64,000 nucleotides of DNA from Isoperla grammatica. Lineage: Eukaryota > Arthropoda > Insecta > Plecoptera > Perlodidae. Both the position numbers and the translations under genes were made by a program. The notes below the pieces were generated by a model. It saw nothing but the letters and a program-made list of their open reading frames with translations, made no database searches and was not told the origin of the DNA. Location: the NCBI GenBank assembly GCA_945910005.1, contig OX246739.1:3192001-3256000 (forward strand), read 5' to 3'. Positions 33,400 through 47,000 of this stretch are shown here, piece after piece; within the stretch, counting starts at the first letter, position 1; each line of letters begins with the position of its first letter.

Positions 33400-36300
33400 A
33401 TTCTCATCATCACATTCTCTCCCAACTAATTATATTCATCGCATTTTCATAGTCTTTGCCACTTTCTTTTATATTCACTGGGTTCGGTTGGCCCATTTCC
33501 GTAATTCGTTTTGAAATGCAAATGCGAAGTTGATGGTAAGTTCCGCCTCATTAAAAGTGAAGCCTCTGCCCCGCGAGCTTTGTTTCACTGAAATCTGCCC
33601 AAATGGCCGTGACTATTAAACCTCCTGCATACAGGTTCCGTCTAATTTCACACAAAAACGAATCTCGGACCACTTTATTACTTTTCCAAACGTAAAACGC
33701 AGTCGAGGTTGTTTCCATGAAGTGGAGTTGTAAGAATAAGTTATGAAGAATTTATTTAGGGTATTTTTTCTTTTTCTTTTTTTTTTTTACTTTTTTACAA
33801 ATTAATCATTGTGTTTTTGTCAATGTTTCCTATACAATTGTTTGCGTTGTATCGTATTATTATTTTGACCAATACCGCATGTTCTGGCGGATATAGAAGC
33901 AATGGAATACAAGATGATGTATACACTGATGGATCGGTTTATAGTAAATGCCAACATGATGTTGCTTGGCCTAAAGTACAGCGTAAATATTCCCACATAC
34001 TTCCCTTGTAAGCGTTTAAATGCTCAAATGTGTATCCTATAAGCATAGTTATAAGCTAATGCTAGTTATATTATGCAAAGTGCTTAAACCTCTAGCTTGA
34101 AACCAAACAACTTACAGCGTCTCCCATAACTTGTGTTCTAGATCGGTATTCTGCATTAAAATCGCTTTACAAACTATATAAATGGTCTTATATCAGGAAT
34201 GTTCTCATTTACCCATAATTTCCTTGTGCAGAAAACAATTTTGGAACATCTGATCCCCTTCCTTCGGCTCATCCGTAGCATGTTATTAAATTCCTGAAAA
34301 TCATATTCGACTTGTTTAAATGGTATTTAATAAAATACTTCATCAAGAAGGTAATTAATTAAAAAAGCTTAATTTAATATCTTACGAGACCATTCAAATG
34401 TTTGAAAGCGTGTAATTGATTTTTTTACTCGGTAAAAGTGTAATAAAAGACTTCTTGAAGGGGGAAATGGAGCAGATTTAAAAATGAAATTTAATTAACT
34501 CGGAAGTAGTAAGACCGGGAATTTAAGTGGAATTAATTTCCACAAGTTGCAATCCCAAGTTCGCATCTGCATTGAAAGCTGTTCACGTTTCTCTTGCATT
34601 TAATTCACTGCAGTTATTTCCCCAGCATCTTTGTCTTTAGAGTCTTGCAATGCCAATTTCAGAAAAAATAAATAATTGGGAAAGGAAACTTTGAAACAAA
34701 TTAGGTTGCGAATTTTATTTTGTCTTCCACTATACGTTTTATGAAAACCAATACGTTTTAAATTCCGACTCGATAAGTTCACTATACATCAAATCTAACG
34801 ATTGATTTTAAAAACATTAATCCAAATATCAATTATTTTAGGTCGTCGCTGGTTTGTATTTTATTTTAAATATCCTCTTTGAATCGTGGCTGTACGTCCT
34901 ACTTCAGCACTTGTCGAACGAAAGTTGTCTGCGTTGCTTGCTGTAACTCTGCAACCGTGCGACAATTTGACAGCTGTGCAAATGAAATATCCGCGCCGTA
35001 AAATCTTTCAAATGAAGTTGTAAAGTATTTCACATTTTCTTTGTACGAGATTTGCTAGAAGCTGCGTTCGTGCAATTTAAAATTTGGGGATTAAAGCGGA
35101 GGTGAGGTGACAATATTACATCTCTCGCTGCACAGGTGGGCTCTATGCTTCAATCCCTCCCGCATTGCAATTCCAACAGCTATTTGTTACTCCTTCTTTT
35201 CTCCCGTATTGTATTTTCCTGGCATCGTCCCTAAGCACGTCTAGAAATTGGTGTCGCGGAGCCTCCGTGTCACCCTAACAATAGTGCATGACTCTGCCGG
35301 CAGATGTCGTCTAGGCGAGAAAATCACGACGTACACCCGATGTGTGGCTCGTTCTTTTTTAACTCTTTTCCTTCATTTATTTTTGTTGCTCTTTCTTTTG
35401 GTTACTTCTTTCTCTCTCGGTAAAGAAAAGTCAAAACTAACTTCTTCTTGGTCGTAACTTCGACTAACAGGAAAGTAGAACGTAACTTGGCCGGTTCTGG
35501 GAGCTAAGGCAAGTTTGGCGAGCAATAAAATAACCCGGGGCGTACTGGCTCGTAAGAGTCAAGGTACCTCAGGCCTACACGGTCACGCGTACTCGGGCGC
35601 GGTAGCACAACTTATGGACTTCTTTCTAAATAAAATGGTATAAAGTCAGTTTTTATACACTCAATTATATCAAAGCGGATCGCAAAAGAAAGACTCTCTG
35701 AGTTTTGATTCATTGTAAATGTTATGTGAGCTAGTAAATAAAATGATGCGCCTGCTGACGAGAGGTGCGAAGGTTAACACACAGAGGAGATGGAAATGTA
35801 TTATTCACTGTATTCTGTAGCTGGAAATAATTTTACAAACTTTGTGTTACGTCATAGATAACAACAATAACCTTGCTAGATCATTCACGCCCAATTCACG
35901 CATTCATTCACAGTGAGTTCGGACTAAGGAAAACGGACAAAATCGACACCAGAATATAACAAATAGTCATTACAATATTTCTATTATTCATTGTGCCGCT
36001 AGTGTTAATTACAGCGCATACTTCTTTGAAACCCTCAACGAAGGCAAGTGATATTTTATTACTATTGTTAGTGAGACGTGGGGCAGACTGCGGGAGAACA
36101 GACGCTCCAAGCTACGAAAGCGGCGATGTACTTTATGTATTATTTTGGGGTTAAGACTGAAATGTGGTTAGAAAGCACGAACAAACGGGGTTTTACTGCC
36201 CTCCGGGAAAATACAAAATAACGCCACCCATGAACAACGCTTTTCTCAATAACCGTTTTCTTGAGAAATTTGAACAAAGCATTTTACAGTAGACGTCTAT

Positions 36301-37720
36301 AATAATGGTTTAAGGATACACAAAGCTACTTGTTAGAGGCTATAGGGTGGACCAATCTAATCTCCTCATACTGGTCAGTAATTAAAGTGAAAAATGTAAT
36401 GTTATAAACATATATGGATTCCTCATTGTGTTTGAAAATTCTGTGGAATTGGGTAATCTCACTAATGTGTGTATGTATTGTCTCAAGATAAGACCTAGTA
36501 ACTACATAATCTTATTTTGTAGTTTGGGAACAGAGCTTCAACTGAAGATTGCTCACATTATTGACGTAAAACCCGTTGACTTCGCAGATCGATTTGATAA
36601 TAGATTGAGCGTAAACATAAGTAAATATACTGTATTATCTTTTACTAATAAGGCCAAAGTTTTATAATAACCAGTGTAAAGTGAGTTCCTAGAGTGCTCT
36701 TAAGTCTAAAGTCAGTAACAACTTTGTTTAACTTTGTTTTATACAAAAAAAAGTGGCAAAACAAAAATTAAATAACTAAAACAATTATTTATTATTAACG
36801 TTGATTACCTTTTTAATTGGAGTGTGAAACCAAACACATTTTTAAATTGCATACATTTTTTCGTCTGCTTTGTTTGAATGAAGATGCAGAAGTAGTGTGG
36901 TTTGGGCTTTGCAATTACATTACAAGAGAGGAAGAGGATTGTGTAAACTTATTGATTTGTATTTTTTTTCTCTCCATATTTTGCACAATTTGTCAAAAGC
37001 ATCTGTAAACAAAAAAAAAGCAATAAGTGTTTTTCGAGAAACATACACAAATCTCCCCGCATCTAAATGGAAAGACAACATATTGTGGTGAGGCCGACAA
37101 AAATGCATGACGGGAAAAATGAGTGCTCGAAGGGGTAGACAGAAAACAACTGTTACTTAATAGATTAGATTGTATCTGACAGGAAGGGGTGTGAAAAATG
37201 TGTGAACAATGACACTGTGACATACACAGATGAATTGAAGGGTGTTCAAAAAGTGTTGAGTGTGCAGATTGGTGGATTACGTTGGTCCTATAGTAGCTCA
37301 ACGAAGTAAATGAAAACGTTATACCTGTATTACGTGTTTGTACCTCTCATAGTGAATAAGTACGCCTATTATTGGTTTCACTGGAATGTGTTTCCAAAGT
37401 AACTTAAATGGGTGTTGTATTAATGCACGAGCGTTGTTGCTGTCGTCGAGACACATACGCAATTATTCATTTTCTTGAGGTTTCCGTGTGTCTCGAACAA
37501 ACAAAGTTCTTTCGGAACATGACTTTGCACAAAATGCATATTATTATGTGTCTACAAATTTCCTCTTTAAATTATCCGAAAGTATTTTTCTTCATTGAGT
37601 TTATAATTAACATAGTAAGTTAAATTTTTGTGAAAATATATGTGAGTGAGGAAGTGAAGTGTGAGGGAGTGAGGAAATGAAGTACCGAGCCGTCACTTTT
37701 TCACAGTGGCTCGATTATTT
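33400..37720. other. No gene recognised
   Basis: An ATG frame from about 33823 to 34011 follows a long T-rich tract. Its first ~20 residues look hydrophobic, but no acceptor AG lies between the T tract and the ATG and no domain is recognised. Elsewhere frames are short and the sequence is A+T-rich. Confidence 0.45.
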
Positions 37721-37722
37721 AG

Positions 37723-37798
37723 GTGGCTCGTTGGTCCAGTGGTTAGCATCCCTGCTTCCAATGCAGAAGGTCCCGGGTTCAAATCCCGCTTCAGGCAG
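37723..37798 (+). mobile_element. tRNA-Trp(CCA)-like SINE head, well preserved
   Basis: The A box TGGTCCAGTGG, anticodon arm CTGC-TTCCAAT-GCAG (loop presenting CCA, tryptophan) and B box GGGTTCAAATCCCGC are all intact and correctly spaced. The acceptor ends (GTGGCTCG and CTTCAGGCAG) do not pair well and no CCA-proximal discriminator is seen, so it is a SINE head, not a working tRNA gene. Minus-strand translation gives the AGFEPGTF-type peptides that such SINEs produce in predicted proteomes. The SINE body probably continues to about 37870. Confidence 0.8.
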
Positions 37799-38384
37799 AA
37801 GTTTTTTATCTAATGTGGATTCAATTCCATTACTTCTTGGCTTAGGAATAAGTAAACGGTGACTTTGGAGCCGTCCTAGCAACGAAGCACTCAATAAATT
37901 CAAAGTTGTTCTGAATCGGCCTTGTTGATTCTGGCATTTGTCCGCAGGTGTTCGCACTGTCCAATCACTGATTCATATGTTTCGTATTTGAAATATCGAT
38001 CTTTGATTGGTTATCGCTCACTCGTCGATGGTGTTCGAAGCCTACAGGGTTGGTTTAGCCACTTTAAATTAAAGTCCCCCACTGCAAATCAGTTTAATTA
38101 CTGAGTGGGTAGACTCTTAATGTGAATTTATTTTATTTTTATTTATAGAAACGTGGAAGACGACTGTTAAAACTATTTAAATTAATTTCCTAATACATAA
38201 AGTGTAGATAAGTGTGTTACAGGGGAGGAGAGACGGCTTGTTTTCTCGCCTCTTACGATCGGCAGAGGTATACATACCCTGGGTTAAATTCTACCCAGGG
38301 CCCAACTGGGGATTACACAATTTATGTATGTGCCTTTGTTGTTATGATGGCTCCATAATCACCGTTTTCTCACACATAGATCTA

Positions 38385-38430
38385 ATTCTGAACCTCCTGC
38401 ATTGGACGCAGGAATAAACCAACGAGATCT
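38385..38430 (-). mobile_element. Fragment of the tRNA-Trp-like SINE
   Basis: The minus strand reads TTGGTTTATTCCTGCGTCCA, then ATGCAGGAGGTTC. This keeps the CCA anticodon arm (CTGC-GTCCAAT-GCAG) but has lost most of the B box. It is closely related to the heads at 25735 and 37723. Confidence 0.55.
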
Positions 38431-38683
38431 TGTCCTATGCGGTAGTAGGATTCGTATCTTATTTATGTCTAGACGAACGTAATGTTTATTCTGACGTCAC
38501 TCATATCACTGGGACTCGAGACCACATTATGAAATGGAATTACAACGTAGCAACAAATCATTCGATTGTTTGCAGCGTTTTGGTTGTAATTTGGCAGATT
38601 TCGGAACAGGATAAACCGCGAGCAAGCGTGCTTTGGGTGAATTGACCGTTTAACGAGAGCAAACTCATTTCCATGAAAAGTGG

Positions 38684-38808
<125 letters not shown>

Positions 38809-38809
38809 T

Positions 38810-41580
38810 GTAGTCCATGATATACATCACGTGCAGGTACGTTTTAATTATCTCTAACTAAGCAATGCATTAGTGACTAGTGAGCATTCAATGTTATATG
38901 TTGAGAATTATTTTATATTTTACCCCCTTTAAAACATCAAATAAATCAGCTCTTAAGATCGGGTATATTATATTTATACATGTTTATAACAATGTGTTGA
39001 TGGAGTTGTTCAGTCTCCCTAAGCTCCGATAGTATTAACTGCTGTGTTTTCTGGTCTTAAGTTATTATGGAAAGTATTATACGATTTTTTTTTTCGTGTG
39101 CTGTCATTTGCAAAACTTCGATAGGAATCTCGAAAATGAACAAAATTTAAAAAACATTAAATATAAAACGTGCACCTTAAATTTGTTGTACTATAAAAAA
39201 CCTTAATATTTTCTATATTCTGTGGCTTTTGCATCTAATTTTACTTCTTGGTATTAACTTAAGACAAAATAAGATGGTCGGCTTTTGGATGTTTTGACAT
39301 AACTAACGATGCTGGTTGAACGGGCCACAGGCGACTCAATCGAGTGACTCTTACGTAGGTAACATATAGTGAGAGGGACCTGGCAATAGTGGTGGGAACT
39401 AGTGAAAAGTCATACATTACATAACAACCCTCATTACAACAGATAAAAACATAAGAACCTAAATATCTTGACACAAGGACTCCAACTCTTCAATCGAAGT
39501 TATAAACCGCATTGAGGATCCTTACGCAAGAAAGTTCTAAATAAAACATTTTTCATTTTGGCGCATTGAAGCCACTCTGAAATAGCTGGCCGCGCTATCG
39601 CACGCGAATTGATATGCAGCACATTCATCTTACCACCTTTATAATACATAGCATTGTATATACTTGCACTTCGATTTCAAACCCGGATCTGGTAAATCTG
39701 CCATCCCGGACTTTATGCTGTATTAGTAGATACTGTTTCAATTTTAATAAAAAAAAATCGTAGCGAATTTATGATGAAAACGCGTATCAAAAATGTATGG
39801 TGTTATTTTAGCGTTTTATTTATTTCAAGGGTAACTTTGAATAGTCAAAAGAGCTCAACCCTGATGAATAACGGACCTGATATAGTTATCATTCTATGCT
39901 CCAACCGTACATGTTCATTTTATCTCACATAAGCCTGATTTTTAACTCTTTACATGGTCACTTTTCGAAGCTTTGCATATAACAATAGTATTCTGATCCT
40001 CCCTGGCTTTTAATCAAAGCTTCTACCCAATAAAGCTCATCGAATATGGTGATAGAACTCCATCCATAGAGAATTGGTTCTAATCTATACACTGCAGGTC
40101 GGATATGAAACTAAATGCCAGATGCAGTATTAATACGAGATCACTGACATCGAAATACTCCGCTAAACCACTCTGTGTTTCATATATCTTCAATTCATAA
40201 CGATTTCTGCTCTCTATTGCTGTCAGTAGAGCTGGTAAGTGAGTTTCGTTAGCGACACTAAAGTCTACTCAATTAACCAGACGTTGTATGAACTAACAGT
40301 TTAGAAGCACGTTTTAATAAAACGTGCGTTCGTTCTTACAAAACTCTTGAGTCCAGAACAAAGTTTTGTTTTCTCATCATTTTGAAACCCCACGAATATA
40401 GCACTCGCATTCTTGAAGGAACTTCGAAATGTTACGAACTAGATACTCATACCTTGCTATCTTATGATAGGTAGAGACGATTAAAGTTGACAAATAAGTT
40501 ATTTCGTTTAATGGATAATACCTTGTTTACTAACTTTTAAGTTGGTTTGGTTACAACCACTTGGAAAAAGATTTCAGTGATGTATTATACCTAGTTGAGG
40601 TAATTACTCTGGAATTGCAATATTAGTTTAGTTGAACATGTTCACAATATGGTCAAAACGTTATCAATTTTGAAGCTCACATTAGTTTTGGTTTTGTAAG
40701 CAAATCATTACGATTATCACTGTAATTCGCGAGCAACATCATTTCCAGTGATCATATTCGTAGCCAACACAAATCCGTAGCTATATTTGCATGTGTTTTA
40801 ATTCCAACGCGAGCTTAACCTTACTCCAAAAGCACGTCCATCTGAACTCTAAGGTAATGTAATTTACATAACGACCGGTCGTTAATATTAAGCGCATAAG
40901 GTAATTGTATTAGTAGGATCTATGCAACACGTTCACTTATTCAACACCTTGTAGTCGTTTGCCGTTCTAGAACTATCCCGTGTACGGATACTGCCTTTGC
41001 AATACAACTACCTTTGTAGCGAAGGACCAGTATTACTTTCACAAATAATAACGTTATGTTTGTTCCAAATAAACTATGCATTAGTTTTCAAAGCTTTTGC
41101 CTGATGTGAAGAAGTTGTTTGACGAATAAATAGTTACTAGTACTACCGGGCCTTTGGGCAATAATTTCTTAGAAAAACCATTAATCTCAATTCTTCCTGG
41201 TAATGGATTCAATGCAAATTAATTAGTCTTACATTAAACGAAAACTACAGTATTTGGATGTAAATAAGTAATGTTCAAACAATGTTGTTTTACATGATTA
41301 TTATGTCATGCTTTTGAAGGAATTTGCTTGTATTTATTGGACTAAAGGGGTCTTCTGAATGATTCATTGTATGATTCAAAATATTATATAATAAATAAAT
41401 AAATATATATATAAAATATGCGATATTGTAAACGACTTTCGTTTCCCTTGAAACAAACTAATCTTAATGTGATTTTAAATAACTGCTTAACCGACCAAAA
41501 AACGTTTAAACGTTCATCAGGTTCCATTCCTAGTTAATTAAACAAGTTAATAAAAGGAAATCAGAAGCTATGGCCACTTG
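38810..41580. other. No gene recognised; A+T-rich
   Basis: Short frames only. An AT-rich low-complexity patch follows near 41390-41418. No structured repeats were detected. Confidence 0.5.
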
Positions 41581-41689
41581 ATGATGCGTTATGTACGCGA
41601 GGGACATTGGTCTAATAAGAGCCTAGCTTAGTCTCCTCACACACGGCGAGTCTGCCCTAAGTGAGGGGATTATAATTGAATAATGCCCC

Positions 41690-41765
41690 AGTGAATCACG
41701 TGACTCCCCTTCCCGCCAGGCAGGTGAATCTCGGGTGATGAACGACCGCGCATGCGCACCGCAGC
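41690..41765. promoter_or_regulatory. CpG-rich cluster with TCACGTGA and GCGCATGCGC palindromes
   Basis: TCACGTGA (41696-41703) is a symmetric E-box of the bHLH-zip type (USF/MITF/TFE family consensus). GCGCATGCGC (41748-41757) is a perfect NRF1 consensus (insect counterpart ewg). They lie 45 bp apart in a local CpG-rich stretch, a pattern typical of housekeeping promoters. No coding exon is recognised on either side. The site matches are seen; the promoter role is inferred. Confidence 0.35.
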
Positions 41766-41934
41766 GCGTACTATGATTAAAGACCCTCATTACGGGTAGG
41801 GGGTATGCGATGCGATGTGGTGTGGATACCAGGCTAGACTTCTACGGCTCCGCGATGATGTTCCATTACGTACCTAGTTCTACGCACAGTCTCATTTCGC
41901 GCTCTTGTCCGCGTGGACCGAGCTTCATACTGCC

Positions 41935-41970
41935 CCCGTGTAGAGGGGCGTGGGTTCGATCACCGAGGTT
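41935..41970 (+). mobile_element. tRNA-like B-box remnant
   Basis: GTGGGTTCGATCACC at 41950-41964 is a B-box match. The 5' tRNA part is not recognisable. It may be the end of a SINE. Confidence 0.35.
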
Positions 41971-42389
41971 TTAGATTACCGTCTTAACGCTTGTGCAAAA
42001 CGACTGGAAATAGGTACTACTTTACGGGTTGGTAAATATGTTTCATGCACACAAGAACACATTCAACCAAGCTAGCTGTATACTTTAGTATAGAGTCAAA
42101 AGTCCTGCCTTGCTTACAAATACGCTTCTATCAATAAACGTTGTACGGAGTTTTAATTACAACACAATAATGGCAATGGGACTCACCTTAGAAGTAATTT
42201 TCTCAATCACTCATTCCCAGCGTCTGACATGTTTTCCTCCCCTTTTGATTTCCGTCATTCTCATTGTGCCGCTCTCTGCGACCAAGCGCAAACAACTTAT
42301 TACTACTTGGTGACAGTTCCACAATACATTCGTCCTAAAACAAACGGACCCTTAGCACGCCCGAGTTCTTATTGACGTTCGAGGCCATT

Positions 42390-44045
42390 GTTGCGTCAAA
42401 CACGCAGCACATTAGTTGCGGAGGTTCACGATAGAGGACACTGCACGCGGCCAGTCCTGTTGCGTCAAACACGCAGCACATTAGTTGCGGAGGTTCACGA
42501 TAGAGGACACTGCACGCGGCCAGTCCTGTTGCGTCAAACACGCATCACATTAGTTGCGGAGGTTCACGATAGAGGACACTGCACGCGGCCAGTCCTGTTG
42601 CGTCAAGCGCGCAGCACGTTAGTTGCGGAGGTTCACGATAGAGGGCACTGCACGCGGCCAGTCCTGTTGCGTCAAACACGCAGCACATTAGTTGCGGAGG
42701 TTCACGATAGAGGACACTGCACGCGGCCAGTCCTGTTGCGTCCAGCACGCAGCACGTTAGTTGCGGAGGTTCACGATAGAGGACACTGCACGCGGCCAGT
42801 CCTGTTGCGTCAAGCACGCAGCACGTTAGTTGCGGAGGTTCACGATAGAGGACACTGCACGCGGCCAGTCCTGTTGCGTCGAGCACGCAGCACGTTAGTT
42901 GCGGAGGTTCACGATAGAGGACACTGCACGCGGCCAGTCCTGTTGCGTCCAGCACGCAGCACGCTAGTTGCGGAGGTTCACGATAGAGGACACTGCACGC
43001 GGCCAGTCCTGTTGCGTCAAGCACGCTGCACAGTAGTTGCGGAGGTTCACGATAGAGGACACTGCACGCGGCCAGTCCTGTTGCGTCCAGCACGCAGCAC
43101 ATTAGTTGCGGAGGTTCACGATAGAGGACACTGCACGCGGCCAGTCCTGTTGCGTCAAGCACGCAGCACGTTAGTTGCGGAGGTTCACGATAGAGGACAC
43201 TGCACGCGGCCAGTCCTGTTGCGTCAAGCACGCAGTACATTAGTTGCGGAGGTTCACGATAGAGGACACTGCACGCGGCCAGTCCTGTTGCGTCCAGCAC
43301 GCAGCACGTTAGTTGCGGAGGTTCACGATAGAGGACACTGCACGCTGCCAGTCCTGTTGCGTCCAGCACGCAGCACATTAGTTGCGGAGGTTCACGATAG
43401 AGGACACTGCACGCGGTCAGTCCTGTTGCGTCCAGCACGCAGCACATTAGTTGCGGAGGTTCACGATAGAGGACACTGCACGCGGCCAGTCCTGTTGCGT
43501 CCAGCACGCAGTACATTAGTTGCGGAGGTTCACGATAGAGGACACTGCACGCGGCCAGTCCTGTTGCGTCCAGCACGCAGTACATTAGTTGCGGAGGTTC
43601 ACGATAGAGGACACTGCACGCGGCCAGTCCTGTTGCGTCCAGCACGCAGCACGTTAGTTGCGGGGGTTCACGATAGAGGACACTGCACGCTGCCAGTCCT
43701 GTTGCGTCAAGCACGCAGCACGTTAGTTGCGGAGGTTCACGATAGAGGACACTGCACGCGGCCAGTCCTGTTGCGTCAAGCACGCAGTACATTAGTTGCG
43801 GAGGTTCACGATAGAGGACACTGCACGCTGCCAGTCCTGTTGCGTCAAGCACGCAGCACATTAGTTGCGGGGGTTCACGATAGAGGACACTGCACGCGGC
43901 CAGTCCTGTTGCGTCAAGCGCGCAGCACGTTAGTTGCGGAGGTTCACGATAGAGGACACTGCACGCGGCCAGTCCTGTTGCGTCAAGCACGCAGCACGTT
44001 AGTTGCGGAGGTTCACGATAGAGGACACTGCACGCGGCTAGTCCG
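42390..44045. repeat. 69-bp minisatellite, 24 copies without any indel
   Basis: The unit runs GTTGCGTC-(A/C)AGCACGCAGC- to -GCACGCGGCCAGTCCT. Copy 1 begins at 42390 and copy 24 at 43977, exactly 23 x 69 bp apart. Variation is confined to a few recurring sites (CAAACA/CAAGCA/CCAGCA, CACATT/CACGTT/TACATT, GCGGCC/GCTGCC). Since 69 is three times 23 and no frame-specific stop occurs, a 589-codon frame is open on plus (23-residue unit ending VHDRGHCTRPV) and a 481-codon frame on minus. The plus frame has no ATG. Substitutions change amino acids on both strands, so I call this a CpG-rich satellite and not a coding gene. Confidence 0.93.
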
Positions 44046-44049
44046 TTTG

Positions 44050-47000
44050 TTGTCCAATGTCCAGCTGTGGCGGCGCCGTTTAGGAACTGATTCTAACTGC
44101 ACAATTATTAAGGATAGGCACGACGCAAACAATCAAGTATTTTGTTCCAATCTGTAAAATTACCACGTGAATGTAATGTTTTCTCTACTCCAGTTAGAAT
44201 TTCACCATAATATGGATAATTATTTATTGTTTAGTTGTATTAACTAGTTTATGTATTATTAGTTTTCATTATTATTAGTATTATTCTTAGTTTCGTTCTT
44301 TTAAGCCTCTTTTTAGATTTATAAGCATCTTTCTGTATTTACAAAATAGTTTTACAGGAATTATGTGGTCGGAAAACTATCCCCATCTAAAGAAAGCAAT
44401 TCTTTTTTTATTTTTATCCTTCACACTTTTGGAGAACATAGTGTAAGATATAACAACAACAACAACGACTGCATTATTGAATTGCCGTGAACTATATGGA
44501 GGGCGGTGAAAGGTGTGGGCTTGGTAATTGTTGTGATGCGCTCAGGAGGCGGTGTGGAGAGGAACTGTAATGGTGGTTGGCGGCTTTTGTCCTCAAATGT
44601 GTAATTGTCATCTTTTTTATCAAATATTATTAATAAACGCAAGTGAATTCAGTTGTCTTTGTGTAATCAACTTTGTGCCCAACATCCTAACAATAGTAAT
44701 GACAAGTTACGACGTTTATTTAAAGAAAAAAATATAACCTGACTACTCGGTTTGCAGGATATCTACCTGAACGTGTAGTGACGATTAGGGGAGCGGTGTA
44801 TTTTGTATGCTCCCTTCGCATTGCACTATAGTGGCGAGTAAGAGTTTTGCCTCATTGAGCACTTGTTGTTATTATACACCCCACAATCTACATCACTTAA
44901 AAATATACTGATTATGTTATTTTGCAAAATTGCGTTTTTTCTAATGTTATTATTGTATATGTTAAGCCTAATTACACATCACGTAAACCAAAATATAATG
45001 GCTAAAAACATTAAAATTTGCCGTAGTCTATGCAAAGTTGAATTTCCATATCGCATACACGCTAAAAGTGTATAATTCCAGTAAATTAGCGGTCACGCGT
45101 GACTGATTCTCCGCCACGTCGTTAATGTTGGCACCCCTGACCTAATGTTATCTGTGGGCGCCTAATGCACTCGTGGTCTCAGGTGTAAAGGGCAAACTTA
45201 ACTTGATGACTGGGTTTAAAATTAAATACATGTTCCTGGTGTCTACTTATATTTGACTTGGACTGCAGATTGATCAAACAGTGGGAATAAACGAACACTT
45301 CAACAGTAAACAAATCTTTGAAAAATTAGATTTGTACTAATGTAGTACAAATTGGTACTTTACCGTAGTTATAACTCTAACCCATCCAGGACTTTTAAAT
45401 TGCATTCTGTAAAATGATGTTCTTCCTGTGAGCACGTACACTATGGGTAAATGGTTGAGCTTGACAATTGTGATACTAAAAGAAAAAATATAGAAACATA
45501 AATTGGGGGTTTTGCCACTCTGATTAAAACACAGACATATAGAGTGACATATCTGAAATAAAAGTAATTATTAAAATTAAAAGACGTTAGTTATTGCTTT
45601 ATGCGTAACTTGTATTTATGCGGTGTGTTTAGATTGGTTAAAATTAGACTATATTTTTAGATTCTTTTACAGCGCATTCCCATCCTCAGGTATACTTTTT
45701 ATCACACTACACAGAATACGAAGTATTCACTGAATTGGATTGCACTTGCACAGTACTCATAAGAAGGGGGACGTAGCAGTATTATGCTACCATTCAAATC
45801 GAAACGCATGTTTTAACATGTAGCATGTTGTTTTAAGATTACAGCTTTAAAGGTTTGATTAATGACGTAATTACTCATTATTATTACTCTTATCGGATAT
45901 GTTGAAGAATCCAACATGTTGAGAGTATGTTTTAAACAATTGAATTAACACTTCACCGTTACTCTTATAGTGTCATGTTCAGTGTATTGGCTGGATCAGC
46001 TCGTAAGCTACAGTGACAGTTGCTTTAGCGATCAGCTAGTACAATACTAACACTACATTATTTCAACGTCAATGTGACAGAACGTGTTTAAAATTAGATG
46101 TGCTTTTGACATCATCTCTATTTGAGCGCGAAAGAAATTAGATCAATTCCGTGGATTTATTTTCTTGTTTTGTTTAATTCTAGAATAAAATTGCAGCCTT
46201 CTATCCATTACTAGTCTTCGCGTCTTTCCATAACCATGTGCGCGATACTAGCGCAGTCTGGCTGTGACAGTCGGAACGAACTCGTTAATTCCGTCGAGAG
46301 CTTTCGACAAGTTCGTCGGTCCAATTCACGATTGTGGGACACAGTCAAATGAGCTTTATCAACGGAAACTAAAACAAACAAAGTGAAATTTGTATGCAGG
46401 AAAGCAGGTGACATGCTATTCAGGGGAATCGATTCAAATGTCGGTTGCAGTCATTTCACTTAACTTATCAAACGAAAACTTCAAACAATTTTTGTTCTCC
46501 GATACCAGATGGTAAATTTGGCTTTTTTTGAAAACAGTAATTGTTATTCCGGTTAAACTAAAAACTGATGTGTCGATAAATTCTTCTACCAAAAGAAAAA
46601 TGAGGGTAAGAAGACCGTATATTTTATTTCTAACCCACTTCGTATTTTATGCTGTCGTCCAGGATTCTCCAGCACGTTTATTCTGCCACAAACTTGTATC
46701 TGGTAGTTGACGTTACTCTTGCATTATGTGGCTCCAAATCCAACTCAATTTTAGCTTAGAATAAAAATCACACCCTAAGGCGCTATTTGGCAACATGTTA
46801 AACTGAATGCAAGACATACATTTGTTAAAAGAGAAGTTACAGCTTTGGCCACCACTGACATAAACATTCTTCTTCGCGTGACTAGGAGCCATACATTGTT
46901 ACACTGTCTGACTTTAGCAGTCATACACATTGATTTATATGACGTATAAACGAGACACATCTTAAACTGTAAAAACCGTCCTGAAATATAAGGTTTAGAC

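Noticed and set aside
33811..34011. Secreted small protein exon downstream of the candidate promoter
   Set aside because: The frame begins in an unsuitable position. No acceptor AG lies between the T-rich tract and the ATG, and the peptide is not recognised.
37723..37798. Functional tRNA-Trp gene
   Set aside because: Box A, box B and anticodon arm are good but the acceptor stem does not pair and no T-run terminator follows closely. Related copies are decayed, so a SINE is more likely.
42388..44157. 589-codon plus-strand frame as a repetitive protein gene
   Set aside because: It has no ATG, is made almost wholly of a 69-bp satellite, and the opposite strand is equally open. Substitutions do not favour silent positions in either frame. 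Kept as a repeat, with expression tests suggested.
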